A DNA stretch of 64,000 bases from assembly GCF_006335145.1 (NCBI RefSeq), contig NZ_VDMN01000001.1, positions 558,001-622,000 on the forward strand, given 5' to 3'. The notes under the pieces were generated by a model that saw nothing but the letters and a program-made list of their open reading frames with translations, was not told where the DNA came from and did no database searches. Positions within the stretch are counted from its first letter, which is position 1. Each line of letters opens with the position of its first letter. The DNA comes from Aliirhizobium smilacinae (GTDB lineage: Bacteria; Pseudomonadota; Alphaproteobacteria; Rhizobiales; Rhizobiaceae). Positions 54,725 to 63,171 of the stretch are shown one piece after another. A program made the position numbers and the translations under genes.

Positions 54725-56530
54725 ATGACGCTCGATTTCGTAAGCGAGCAGTATTCTGGCGGCGCAATCGCTGTGGCTCGCTCTACATCGGCGATGCGCC
54801 AGACGGTTTCCGGTTTGGTTGTTGCCAACCAGAACACGCCGCGTATCAATTATGATGAGATATTGCAGCGTGCTGATGGGCTTCTCATCGAAGAGGCGCG
54901 CCTTAACCGCGCAATCAGCCCAAACTTTGCCGGCGCGATCGCTGGTCAGGTTGGGTCTGGCGGCAGCTTGCCTACATCTTGGTCACGCACGAGCATAAAC
55001 GGGCTTCCCGTTGTCATCACAGCTGTAGGCGCTGATTACATTGAAGCGGAGTACGTTGCCACGCCCACAGCCAGTGGCGTCATAATGATTTTCCCGTGCG
55101 GAACAGGCCTAAGCGGACTTGCGGCTGTGGCGGGAGAAAGCTGGATTACGTCATCGTCTCTGAAAATTACGGACGCTATCGGGGTTACCGCGCCATTCGT
55201 CGGAATGCGCAGCTATGATGCTGCCGGTACACAGATTGACTCCGTCACAAGCGCCATTAAAGCGCGCAGCGATGCGCCTTTCCCTCATCGGTTCAGGCGT
55301 ACTACTGTCGCAAACACTGCTTTTGTCGCCCCTGCCATCATCGGCGGCACGGTTACAAACGGCACACCTGTCGTATTCCGTTTTCGTATCGAACGACCTC
55401 AGGCGGAGAAGGCAGCAAACTACAAGACTAGTTTTCAGCCTGCAGCAAATCGAGCGGCAGATGACGCCACCGTCACTGGATGGTCGATCGCGGGACTGAA
55501 TTCTTGGTCTGCAAGGGTGCTCGCGACTCCCTTGCATGTAGCAAGCACAGGGTCTCTTTTGGAGGCTTCTGACGGGACGGTGAACAACAGAGTTGAAGTC
55601 TATATCTCAAACTTTGATCTAAAGCTCCGCGTCGTTTCAGGCGGTATTACGCTGACAGATACGCGCATAGGCGGTGTTCCCGGCGTTTCTCGTAGCGCCG
55701 TCGTTTTGGGAGTTTCCCCTACTGGCATAGTGGTGAGTGTCAACGGCAAGCCAGCCAAGACGGTATCGCTCACGCCTCCAACAGGATTATCGACAATCAA
55801 GGTTGGCTCTGGCGTTGCAGGTTACTGGAATTCGACAATCCAGAGACTTGATGGCTGGGTGTCTTCTCTCTCAGCAAGTCAGGTCGTCGCTGCCAGCTTG
55901 CTAGGTCAGGTGTTCTTTGACGATTATGATCGGTCTGATGGCGCTCTGGGTATTTCGCCAACGGGTCATTCCTACTATCAGGCAACTACGACCAATGGCG
56001 TTGGATCGTCCGCGCCAGCACTTACCGCCATTTCTGGCGGAATGATGAAAACTCCTGCGGGCAGCGGCATTAGTGCAAGTTACACATCCGTCGATCCGGG
56101 TTCGGCAAAGATGGTTCAGTCGTCCGTCATGACTTTCCCGAGCGGGATAACGGATAGCCTTCTCCTGCTTCTCAGTAACAGCCTTGGTTGGCAGGACGTG
56201 GAAACGACCGTCAAGAGTGGATCTACCCACACAAGCTTCGGTGCGGGCGCGATAACTTATGGGTACTTCCCGATCCCTAAGGGATCGCTGATTAACTACG
56301 CGACTAGCATTTATCAGCTCCCGAACGCTCTTAGGGATGGGGCTAGCCGCTATTGCGCGGCATACGCGTTGCTAGGCTCCGATGTAATCGCCTATTCGCC
56401 CGATGGTAATGTTGAGCGGGTAACCCCGCCAGTCTCACAGCAAACGGTTGCGGGTCGGTGGCACATGTTGGAACAGATCATATCCGAAGCCGGTCAGCCG
56501 GTTATGACGAACTCATGGGCGGTGCAGTAG
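54725..56530 (+). CDS. Phage tail-fibre-like protein
   Basis: About 601 aa. The N-terminus (MTLDFVSEQYSGGAIAVARS, then NQNTPRINYD and GLLIEEARLNRA) follows a pattern common to phage tail-fibre and minor structural proteins, where LDF-R-x-S-x-A precedes a P-R-x-x-Y/D segment and LLIEEAR-N. The remainder is repetitive, Ser/Gly/Thr-rich and beta-strand-like, with a LamG-like stretch around 270-400. An alternative GTG start is at 54710. No other phage structural genes are present, so this is an orphan from a lost or partial prophage, or a captured adhesin. Confidence 0.75.
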   Translation: MTLDFVSEQYSGGAIAVARSTSAMRQTVSGLVVANQNTPRINYDEILQRADGLLIEEARLNRAISPNFAGAIAGQVGSGGSLPTSWSRTSINGLPVVITAVGADYIEAEYVATPTASGVIMIFPCGTGLSGLAAVAGESWITSSSLKITDAIGVTAPFVGMRSYDAAGTQIDSVTSAIKARSDAPFPHRFRRTTVANTAFVAPAIIGGTVTNGTPVVFRFRIERPQAEKAANYKTSFQPAANRAADDATVTGWSIAGLNSWSARVLATPLHVASTGSLLEASDGTVNNRVEVYISNFDLKLRVVSGGITLTDTRIGGVPGVSRSAVVLGVSPTGIVVSVNGKPAKTVSLTPPTGLSTIKVGSGVAGYWNSTIQRLDGWVSSLSASQVVAASLLGQVFFDDYDRSDGALGISPTGHSYYQATTTNGVGSSAPALTAISGGMMKTPAGSGISASYTSVDPGSAKMVQSSVMTFPSGITDSLLLLLSNSLGWQDVETTVKSGSTHTSFGAGAITYGYFPIPKGSLINYATSIYQLPNALRDGASRYCAAYALLGSDVIAYSPDGNVERVTPPVSQQTVAGRWHMLEQIISEAGQPVMTNSWAVQ

Positions 56531-56536
56531 ACCCCA

Positions 56537-56549
56537 CCGCCCTGACATC
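56537..56549 (+). repeat. 13-bp direct repeat, copy 1
   Basis: CCGCCCTGACATC, 6 bp after the tail-fibre stop. One of four same-orientation copies in the foreign block. Confidence 0.65.
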
Positions 56550-56550
56550 G

Positions 56551-56580
56551 GCCCCTCGCGTGTTCCACTTCGCGAGGGGC
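56551..56580 (+). terminator. Stem-loop after the tail-fibre gene
   Basis: GCCCCTCGCG (56551-56560) / CGCGAGGGGC (56571-56580), 10-nt loop, 20 bp after the stop. No T-run. Confidence 0.5.
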
Positions 56581-56700
56581 GCACCCGCATTCCCCGTAAG
56601 CGGGTTGAGGCAAGTGAGGAAGCCTCGTGCAGATTTCAGCGCCATCCAAGAATGGTGTCAATACACCCGGAAGGCGTAGCCTTTATACCCGACACAAAAA

Positions 56701-56724
56701 GCCCCTCGGGTGGTTCCGAGGGGC
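56701..56724 (-). terminator. Terminator for leftward genes
   Basis: GCCCCTCGG / CCGAGGGGC with 6-nt loop; on the minus strand it is followed by TTTTT, ending transcripts from 57094 leftward. Confidence 0.7.
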
Positions 56725-56836
56725 AAGCGCACAAACAACAAGATGGAGAGGCGCGCCAAATCGCCTCACAGATATTTAGCCATATCTAATCTGATTTTTC
56801 AATATTGGCCGAGCAGCCACTCGGAAAACTAGAGCC

Positions 56837-57094
56837 TCAGGCGAGAACTAGCGCTTCAATAGCCGCGGCAATGAAGGCTTCTCGGGCCACCTCAGCGCTC
56901 TCTCGACGCTCCACAGCATTTGCGCAAGCGACACAGGCCAGCGTGTACTTTTTTCCACGCTCGGTCGGCCAACGAACGTTTAGGTAGTGAAGTGCCTCGT
57001 CTGCGCCGTTTATCGATTCGGACGCTCCGTGTCCTATTCTCACGTAGACAGGAACTCTCCACGGAACCCCTAGTGTAGTTCGCCGATCGTGCAT
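56837..57094 (-). CDS. DUF982 family protein, 85 aa
   Basis: ATG 57094 has GGAGG 6 nt upstream (the upstream ATG 57106 overlaps that site). VPWRVPVYVRIGHGASESIN, then GADEALHYLNVRWPTERGKK and the ACVACANAVE helix are the DUF982 pattern, a small rhizobial family of unknown role, often in multiple copies on symbiotic plasmids. A minus-strand terminator follows. Confidence 0.85.
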   Translation of the reverse strand: MHDRRTTLGVPWRVPVYVRIGHGASESINGADEALHYLNVRWPTERGKKYTLACVACANAVERRESAEVAREAFIAAAIEALVLA

Positions 57095-57201
57095 TTTTTC
57101 CTCCATACGATCTTCCGTCGCTGTAGAGAAAGTTAGCAAATTTTCCGAGTTTGAAAAGGCATTGACGCGTTCGGATCTCTAATCCAACCGCGCCGGCATC
57201 G

Positions 57202-57384
57202 TTAACCTCGCCATCCTCTGGATCGACAAAAGTCCTCAGCCAGTGTCTGCATTGATGACTGGTCTTTCAACAGGTCTTCGGTTTGGAAGAGCAGGCCGCG
57301 AAACGCGATCATTGCAATGCATGAGTCACGATCATAAGTGATCGACATGCCCGATTCATAAGTCTTGAGGTTGGCTATTGTCAT
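57202..57384 (-). CDS. Hypothetical small protein, 60 aa
   Basis: MTIANLKTYESGMSITYDRD, then CIAMIAFRGLLFQTEDLLKD, ending in CRSRGWRG. Soluble, no family. The start at 57384 has no ribosome site; Met13 (57348) is an alternative. A palindromic EcfG-like promoter lies just upstream, which would make it leaderless, if real. Confidence 0.45.
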   Translation of the reverse strand: MTIANLKTYESGMSITYDRDSCIAMIAFRGLLFQTEDLLKDQSSMQTLAEDFCRSRGWRG

Positions 57385-57392
57385 GCGCGATG

Positions 57393-57417
57393 AACGGCTT
57401 GATCGGTAAGCCGTTCC
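57393..57417 (-). promoter_or_regulatory. EcfG-like promoter or palindrome
   Basis: On the minus strand GGAAC-N16-CGTT, but it coincides with a 9-bp inverted repeat (GAACGGCTT / AAGCCGTTC), so the match could come from a hairpin or an operator. Confidence 0.35.
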
Positions 57418-57444
57418 GAATTAGCTTTGTAACTGGTTAACCCG

Positions 57445-57457
57445 CCGCCCTGACATC
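57445..57457 (+). repeat. 13-bp direct repeat, copy 2
   Basis: CCGCCCTGACATC; identity with copy 3 extends to 17 bp (57441-57457). Confidence 0.65.
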
Positions 57458-57576
57458 ATGGGGCGTTACTCGGCGCGGATGCGCAGAAGCGCCGCAGTTA
57501 GAGAGTCGCTCTCAAACGGTTCCTCTAGTGCTCCGTCCACGTTGCGTTCATCGGCTACGTTCTCTCTTAGTCGCCA

Positions 57577-57774
57577 TTAGATCTCAGCGACCTCCATTTC
57601 ATCCAGATCACTCGGATCGAGAGGTAACCAGCAGGCCCGGGCCACGGGATTTTTTGCCAGCACCGGTGCAAGCTTCGCTCGGTCGAGATGAAACGCACGA
57701 GTGATGTCGTCCATGTCATGTTCAACGCTGTGATAACGAAGTGTGCCTTCATCGAAAAATTCGGCTGATGTCAA
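57577..57774 (-). CDS. Hypothetical small protein, 65 aa
   Basis: Starts at a TTG (57774), then TSAEFFDEGTLRYHSVEHDM and VLAKNPVARACWLPLDPSDL; acidic, soluble, no family recognised. The ribosome site is weak. It reads like a protein more than its shadows do, but it is short and lies in foreign DNA, so confidence is low. Confidence 0.4.
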   Translation of the reverse strand: MTSAEFFDEGTLRYHSVEHDMDDITRAFHLDRAKLAPVLAKNPVARACWLPLDPSDLDEMEVAEI

Positions 57775-57909
57775 AGACTGAAGCGTGGCGATTGTCGAGC
57801 CTAGGCGTTGTCGCCAGTCATTTCATCCATTTCGTATCTCTCAAAGCTTTTCGCTATACGATGAGTTCGACTTCGGAAACGACAAGGGTACGGGACGAGC
57901 CGCGGCCCG

Positions 57910-57922
57910 CCGCCCTGACATC
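57910..57922 (+). repeat. 13-bp direct repeat, copy 3
   Basis: CCGCCCTGACATC, 60 bp before the GFA gene; matches copy 2 over 17 bp (57906-57922). Confidence 0.65.
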
Positions 57923-57981
57923 TTGCTTCGTAAGCGCGATATTGCATATGTCAAATACGCCAAGAGGCGAGGTTAACGACT

Positions 57982-58419
57982 ATGAGCGACCGTCAAGCAA
58001 GCAATACGAAGCGAAAGCTTCGAGGCGCATGTCAGTGTGGCAGTGTGACGTATGAAGTCGATGACGAGTTTGCCTTCGCGGTGAACTGTCACTGCTCGAT
58101 TTGTCGCCGGGCAACCGGGGCGGCATTTAAACCGCTGGCTGGCATTGAGATTGGAAAGCTCCGTGTCTCAACTGGGCGTGACGATATAAAGACGATCGGC
58201 GCTAATGGCTGGCAAGACCAACGGTGCAACTCATGCGGATCGTTTTTGTTCGCAGTGGTGCGGGATGGAACTTTCGCTCATATAGCGATGGGAACATTGC
58301 TTGATGATCCAACGATCCGCCCGCAAGCGCATATTTTCGTAGGGTCAAAAGCACCGTGGTTCACAATTACCGACACCTTGCCGCAATACGATCAACACAT
58401 CGTGGCGGATAGTGTCTAG
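57982..58419 (+). CDS. GFA family protein (glutathione-dependent formaldehyde-activating type)
   Basis: 145 aa. Zinc-binding cysteines appear in the expected order: C17/C19 (GACQCGS), C36/C38/C41 (VNCHCSICRR), and C82/C85 (RCNSCGSFLF). The family includes Gfa, which binds formaldehyde and glutathione, but most members have no proven activity. GAGG before ATG 57982. It lies between two copies of the 13-bp direct repeat (57910 and 58437), as if carried in as a single-gene cassette. Confidence 0.85.
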   Translation: MSDRQASNTKRKLRGACQCGSVTYEVDDEFAFAVNCHCSICRRATGAAFKPLAGIEIGKLRVSTGRDDIKTIGANGWQDQRCNSCGSFLFAVVRDGTFAHIAMGTLLDDPTIRPQAHIFVGSKAPWFTITDTLPQYDQHIVADSV

Positions 58420-58436
58420 GGTTCATACCGGCTCCA

Positions 58437-58449
58437 CCGTCCTGACATC
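58437..58449 (+). repeat. 13-bp direct repeat, copy 4 (one mismatch)
   Basis: CCGTCCTGACATC, 17 bp after the GFA stop. Confidence 0.6.
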
Positions 58450-58467
58450 CACTCCATTTGCCAAGTT

Positions 58468-58740
58468 ATGCGCAAGGTGCCGCGTGTTATTGAGGAGGAT
58501 GCGCGCGATCTTGCCGGAGCGATTGCGGCCACACCAGAATATGAACTGTCGCGTCACCCCTGGAACAAAGTCGAGATGCTCTTCGCGCATTTTTAACGCA
58601 TTTTACGGATGGCGCGTTTTCTTCTTCGGGGACCGTGTGGTGCACGAGACGAATTCCTGCTTGCAGCGACCGCACAAAATCTAAAAAAGTTGGCCAAGCT
58701 CAGGCCACAAACGACGCCATATTGCGTCGTTGCCGCATGA
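58468..58740 (+). pseudogene. IS1182-type transposase C-terminal remnant
   Basis: The frame reads MRKVPRVIEEDARDLAGAIA, then WNKVEMLFAHF, a TAA stop, and RILRMARFLLRGPCGARDEF LLAATAQNLKKLAKL to a TGA at 58738-58740. This is the C-terminal end of an IS1182-like DDE transposase, where KVEMLFAHLKRIL is expected; the Lys codon has become a stop. The N-terminal two-thirds and the inverted repeats are absent. It marks past transposition at the right side of the foreign block. Confidence 0.8.
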
Positions 58741-59015
58741 GAGCGGCATGAATTGAGACCCATGCGCCGAGAAGCGGGGCGCAAACGCATAGGTACTCCG
58801 CCAGGAAAGACTGACATAGGCGGATGACCAGCCAATCAAGCGAGTGCCTCAACGAAATCCGCCACGAGCGGGCAACCGGCTGCGATCATTCTGATGGGCG
58901 GGTGCGCCAAGCTTAACGACGATTTTTTTGCAAAATATCCGCGACAAAACATTTTCGCCTGCAACGGTCGGCATGCCTCAGCTGGTCCATCACGCCTTGG
59001 TGGCAGGAGAAAAGG
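58741..59015. other. Intergenic region without a supported gene
   Basis: Possibly the non-coding end of the former insertion sequence; no terminal repeat identified. Confidence 0.35.
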
Positions 59016-59579
59016 TCAGCCAAACATTGCAACTATATGCCTTACACGCTCGTCGCGGTGCGTCGACCTGATCCGGCCATGGCGCTCGAGTTCCGCCAGT
59101 CCGTGTAACGCAGCCCAAAACGACTCTGTCGCTATCTCATAGTCAGCGCAAAACGGCTCAACGACCACCATCATGGCCCCAAAAGTATCGCGCAGAACTT
59201 GAGGCGTATCGGACTTGGCGAACCGAAGGCCGCTCGGAAGAACGAACATGGCTTCATACAGAGCTGGCCTTTCGAATGCGAACTGAAGGTAAGCCGTTGC
59301 AACGTCTTGAATTGCCTCAGTCGGAGTTGCCCCTCGGCGCACTGACGTCCGCAACATCGGCCCCAATTCTCCAAACCCCTCAAGCGCCACCGCCCCGACG
59401 ATTGCGTCGCGGTTTACGAAATGGGCATACAGGACCGGCTGACTGTATTCGATCTCCTGCGCAAGCCGTCGGACGGTGACCGAAGCCCATCCATCCCGTT
59501 CGGCAAGCAGTCTTGCCGCTGCGATGATCCGCTGCTCCCGCTCGGTTCTTTCCCGCTCTTTGCGCTCGCTGATACCCAT
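59016..59579 (-). CDS. TetR-family transcriptional regulator
   Basis: 187 aa. N-terminal helix-turn-helix (about 15-65: EQRIIAAARLLAERDGWASV, then VRRLAQEIEYSQPVLYAHF) and a C-terminal ligand-binding helical domain (EAIQDVATAYLQFAFERPAL, WAALHGLAELERHGRI). Divergent from the DoxX-like membrane protein at 59713 with 133 bp between, so it probably represses that gene and possibly itself. Confidence 0.9.
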   Translation of the reverse strand: MGISERKERERTEREQRIIAAARLLAERDGWASVTVRRLAQEIEYSQPVLYAHFVNRDAIVGAVALEGFGELGPMLRTSVRRGATPTEAIQDVATAYLQFAFERPALYEAMFVLPSGLRFAKSDTPQVLRDTFGAMMVVVEPFCADYEIATESFWAALHGLAELERHGRIRSTHRDERVRHIVAMFG

Positions 59580-59712
59580 TTTCTCACTTTCGATCCGTCG
59601 ATGGAGACTTTAGCGATCCAAATTAATTATGGCAACGGTTGACAATCTAGCAATGCTTTATTTATGTTTGCCGCTATCGTCACGACGACGATTTCACCGT
59701 CAAGGTTTATCA

Positions 59713-60060
59713 ATGAACAACTTCGTATCGTTTTCGCTTGGTGATGCCGCGACGCTCGTGGCCGCTGCGGCGTTTCTCTTAGGCAGCGTTGTTAACGCGA
59801 GTGCTCGCAAGTCAATCCGCGAAGAATTCGTCCGTTACGGATTTCCATGGTGGTGGTGCTGGGTCACCGCATTACTTGAACTCATGACGGCCGTTCTTCT
59901 TGTCGTGCGCCCGACATTCGCGATCGGTGCAGCGCTTGGTGTGTGCATTATGATCGCCGCGATCGTCGCCGTCGTGCGAGTGCGCGACTTTCGTCACATC
60001 CTGCCGCCAGCAGCATTCCTAATGCTGCTGCTGATCGCGGTCATCGTCCAGCTCTCATAG
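59713..60060 (+). CDS. DoxX-like membrane protein, 115 aa
   Basis: Four membrane helices (AATLVAAAAFLLGSVVNA, WWWCWVTALLELMTAVLLVV, IGAALGVCIMIAAIVAVV, AAFLMLLLIAVIVQL), the size and spacing of the DoxX/DoxD-like family. AAGG 8 nt before ATG 59713; the frame is open upstream to 59629 without family features. Probably repressed by the divergent TetR. The flavodoxin-like gene 100 bp downstream may be in the same unit. Confidence 0.8.
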   Translation: MNNFVSFSLGDAATLVAAAAFLLGSVVNASARKSIREEFVRYGFPWWWCWVTALLELMTAVLLVVRPTFAIGAALGVCIMIAAIVAVVRVRDFRHILPPAAFLMLLLIAVIVQLS

Positions 60061-60162
60061 CCTAGGCGGCAAGCCCGTCACTCTCAGCCAGCAACACAGC
60101 AAAACTTTAAACCGCGCCGAGTTCCGTCAGCGAGGCGCAAGACCACGGCCAAGGAGCCAGTT

Positions 60163-60738
60163 ATGACCACCAACTCAATCTCAAACACCGTCGTCGTTTA
60201 TCATTCCGGCTACGGCCACACCCACCGTATGGCAGAGGCCGTCGCCGAAGGCGCCGGAGCCACGCTTCATGCTATCGACGCTGAAGGCAATCTTTCCGAG
60301 GGCGGATGGGCGGCACTCGGTGCGGCCGACGCCATCATCTTCGGCGCACCGACCTACATGGGCGGACCGAGCTGGCAGTTTAAGAAGTTCGCGGATGCGT
60401 CTTCGAAGCCATGGTTTTCCGCGAAATGGCAGGACAAGGTTTTCGGCGGCTTTACCAACAGCGCCAGTCTTAACGGCGACAAATTGAACACGCTGCAATA
60501 CTTTGTTCTTCTGGCGGGGCAGCATGGTGGCCTATGGGTAAGCTTGGGCATCAAGCCATCGAACACCAAGTCGTCGCTGAGAGATGATGCAAACCGGATG
60601 GGATCATATGTCGGACCGATGGCGCAGTCGGATGCCGACGCAGCACCAGAGGAAATGTCTGTCGGCGATCTCGAAACCGCTCGCCTCTACGGGGCCCGTG
60701 TTGCTGGCGTTGCCCGCCAGCATAAGTCAACGGAATAG
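60163..60738 (+). CDS. Flavodoxin-fold NAD(P)H-quinone reductase family protein
   Basis: 191 aa. The FMN-phosphate loop is VVVYHSGYGHTHRMAEAVAE, followed by IIFGAPTYMGGPSWQFKKF (ring contact) and VFGGFTNSASLNG; the layout resembles WrbA-type flavoproteins that reduce quinones by two electrons. AAGGAG 7 nt upstream of the ATG. The C-terminal EMSVGDLETARLYGARVAGV helix fits. Together with the TetR/DoxX pair it may form a reactive-electrophile response. Confidence 0.9.
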   Translation: MTTNSISNTVVVYHSGYGHTHRMAEAVAEGAGATLHAIDAEGNLSEGGWAALGAADAIIFGAPTYMGGPSWQFKKFADASSKPWFSAKWQDKVFGGFTNSASLNGDKLNTLQYFVLLAGQHGGLWVSLGIKPSNTKSSLRDDANRMGSYVGPMAQSDADAAPEEMSVGDLETARLYGARVAGVARQHKSTE

Positions 60739-60870
60739 GCATGGTGGATTAAAAACCACGCCGACCAGGCCTTCTGCGTGAAGACGCGGAAGGCTTGGGC
60801 TGACGGCTTTAAAGTCCGCTTCGGGTCGAAAGAAAGCCCCATCTCCCTCACCACATTGGCACTCACGTCG

Positions 60871-61140
60871 TCACCGAGGCAATCGAATGAGCCACCCGTC
60901 CATTTGGGTAACAACTTGCTCAATGACTGGAGTGGCAAAACCTTCATCGTCACCGCTCCAAGTCGCGATCTCCAAATCCGCTGTCATTGCGTGTAGTTCC
61001 TGGAGATCGACATCGGAAAGCGCTTCAAGAGCAAGACCGTGTAGAAGGATCGCGGCTGCTGCAGTTGAGAGAGAAATTTCCCGGCGCCGCATTTGGGAAA
61101 GCGATTGTTCAATTCGCTGAACTATCGAGCCATTTGACAT
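60871..61140 (-). CDS. Hypothetical protein, 89 aa
   Basis: Helical, with MSNGSIVQRIEQSLSQMRRR, an alanine-rich helix AAAAILLHGLALEALSDVDL and an acidic TADLEIATWSGDDEG segment. No family recognised. Soluble. Ribosome site weak. Separated by 132 bp from the convergent flavodoxin-like gene. Confidence 0.6.
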   Translation of the reverse strand: MSNGSIVQRIEQSLSQMRRREISLSTAAAAILLHGLALEALSDVDLQELHAMTADLEIATWSGDDEGFATPVIEQVVTQMDGWLIRLPR

Positions 61141-61322
61141 GGTTCATCCACCACCTGACAACAATTTCCCGGTGACAGTTTTTGCGATTCTCGGGAGACT
61201 TAGCAATGCCCCGCCTGCTTGAGGCTTATGCACCCCCTTGGCTGATGCAAGCAACGGAGGCGCATGAAATGTGATGGAGCGTTAAGGTCGCGACCCCATC
61301 CCTGCAATTTTGTCGGGGTATC

Positions 61323-61634
61323 CTAGATCGATGTTTCCTCGCGAAAATCTTGCTCTTCTGCCTGCGTCATTGCGCGGTAGATCGCGCTTCCATTCATCAT
61401 TCGCATCATCAGCTCGCCGGAAGCGAATGTTCCGTCGACCAGCCGCCGCTTGCGAAAAAATACTGATGGCGACCATTCAGTTGTGTTTTTGGTGATCGAT
61501 AATGGAAATGTGAGGAAATATTTAAATGTGCTTATCATTGATAGAATCTCAAATGTATTTGGCAAACGATTACATTTGAGTTTGCGATTTTGGTAGTGGG
61601 CATATTTTGAAAACGATGTCTTAGACCGATCCAC
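61323..61634 (-). CDS. Hypothetical protein, start unclear, possible frameshift
   Basis: The C-terminal part (VFFRKRRLVDGTFASGELMM, then NGSAIYRAMTQAEEQDF) reads like a conserved small rhizobial protein. The N-terminal part of this frame (to 61634) is Phe/Ser/Asn-rich and unconvincing. An ATG on the minus strand at 61476 is in another frame and would join this one after a one-base shift inside a run of six T (near 61460), so the gene may be frameshifted or the run miscounted. Confidence refers to the C-terminal part. Confidence 0.45.
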   Translation of the reverse strand: MDRSKTSFSKYAHYQNRKLKCNRLPNTFEILSMISTFKYFLTFPLSITKNTTEWSPSVFFRKRRLVDGTFASGELMMRMMNGSAIYRAMTQAEEQDFREETSI

Positions 61635-62470
61635 ACAGACATCTTTAGATCAGGGCGATAGGGACAAAAAAGCCACCGGGTGTGGCCTTCTTCGTGAAGC
61701 TGCGAGAGCGGGAAGCTTCAGCAGCTGGAGCTTTCTCATTACTGCGGCGCTTTGCCCAATAAACAACGCCAAGCATTGCATGAGTGCCCAAACCTGAGCC
61801 AGCGTCATGACCGCGGACGGCGGTCACCGAGCAGTGTCAGGCACACGCTGAGAGAGGTCAGATCTGGTAGCCCCTCCCCCGATCAAGAGCCACGTCGCGG
61901 GCTTTAGCGTTCCGGCCCATCTTGACGGAACAGAGCCGGTAGGTTCGGGCGGGGCGCCACCTGCGGACGCCCAAGTGTCCTACGGAGGCCTCAACACGAC
62001 CAGCCTGCACTCGTCCCGCGCTTATGGAACGGATCGCCTGCCAGGACGACGCACAATGCGGGCTCAACTGATCTGCATGAGCCCGGCCGCTTATCGGTTT
62101 TGACCGAAGTTTGGCGGCTAGACGTCAGTCTCCGGCCCATCAATCGGCGCCTGACCGGAGTTTTGATTTCGGGGTCGAGCAAAACAGTGGCAATGCCCCG
62201 ACGCATATCATTTCTGTATTTCCTTCAGCTCCACGGAAATAATTGAGCCCATTCATGTTTCCTCGACAGAGGACGATCGCAGCAAGAAATACATAACAAG
62301 CAATCATCAAATATTTTCACCCTCTATTCTCAGCACGCCCATTAATATTCTGTAGACAACATCTTTCCTAACTTGCTGACAGACGCGAATCACCGGCATT
62401 ATGCGGTTTATAGTTGCGTAAATTCACAGCATGCTGGGTGTACCTGATCAGCGATAACGGGGAAATCAGA
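61635..62470. other. Long intergenic region, no supported gene
   Basis: Holds the minus-strand terminator at 61666-61686 and a GC-rich stretch at 61850-62210 whose frames are Arg/Ser-rich and not protein-like. The right end (62230-62400) is AT-rich. Nothing else recognised. Confidence 0.4.
61666..61686 (-). terminator. Minus-strand terminator
   Basis: GCCAC (61672-61676) / GTGGC (61682-61686), 5-nt loop, followed on the minus strand by six T. No minus gene is clear to its right. Confidence 0.5.
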
Positions 62471-62659
62471 ATGGACTATAATGTGAACACCGCAGCAAAG
62501 GAGATGGCCGAAGGTCATCATAATTGCCGCAAAGCAGCCGAAGCCGCCCTGACCAAGATGGTAAGAATGCTGGAAGCATCCGGGTTTGACCCCAGAGAAA
62601 TTGCACTCAGCCTTGCAGATGCCTGCGACGAGCACATTCTTCGCATCGCCAGACATTAG
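62471..62659 (+). CDS. Hypothetical small protein, 62 aa
   Basis: ATG 62471, with GGGG 8 nt upstream. The protein is a helical hairpin: NTAAKEMAEGHHNCRKAAEA, then LTKMVRMLEASGFDPREIAL and a C-terminal ADACDEHILRIAR helix. Soluble, no family recognised. It reads convincingly as a protein. The frame upstream to 62414 has a different character. Confidence 0.65.
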   Translation: MDYNVNTAAKEMAEGHHNCRKAAEAALTKMVRMLEASGFDPREIALSLADACDEHILRIARH

Positions 62660-63171
62660 TCACACCAAACTGACCGACGGGAGCCGGTTCGTGCCATGGC
62701 AACATGGCACGGGCGGTGGGCAAGGATTTTGCCTGACCTAACGCTGACGAAAAAACTGGATGGTCTTGAGATGCTGTCTTGTGTCGGCTGCGACACTTCG
62801 ACCCCCGCTGCAGCGCGAAGCCTGACTGCCTGACCTTTGTAAGGCACGGGAGGTGGCGGTGGACACCCCACCCTCTCGCCGGCTGGCGCCACGTAACCCG
62901 AGCGGAGTGGAAGGCTGTTCATATTGCCTGGCGTCGACTGCGCCTAAAAGCCTTCGACCTGCAACCGGCATTCGTCTGCCCCCGTGTCGCACCATCGCCA
63001 CGAGGCCCAGGTACAGCCGATCGCGAAAGGCCAAACAGTATTTAAGAAATACAAACTCACATTCGCGCATCAAATATAGAACACAAGGATAGTTTCATTA
63101 TTTATCGATGGACGATACATGGTTTATTTGTTTAATTACAATTGCAACCCAATGTAATTATGAGGATTTAC
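62660..63171. other. Intergenic region without a supported gene
   Basis: GC-rich on the left with no credible frame. From about 63040 to 63171 it is AT-rich, likely the promoter zone of the exported protein, similar to the AT-rich zone before its paralogue at 50387. Confidence 0.4.

Larger units (their letters stand above)
56550..56836. other. Intergenic region with three hairpins
   Basis: Hairpins at 56551-56580, 56583-56605 (ACCCGC / GCGGGT) and 56701-56724; no gene. Confidence 0.4.

Noticed and set aside
61991..62206. 71-aa minus frame
   Set aside because: Arg/Ser-rich without ribosome site or recognisable features.
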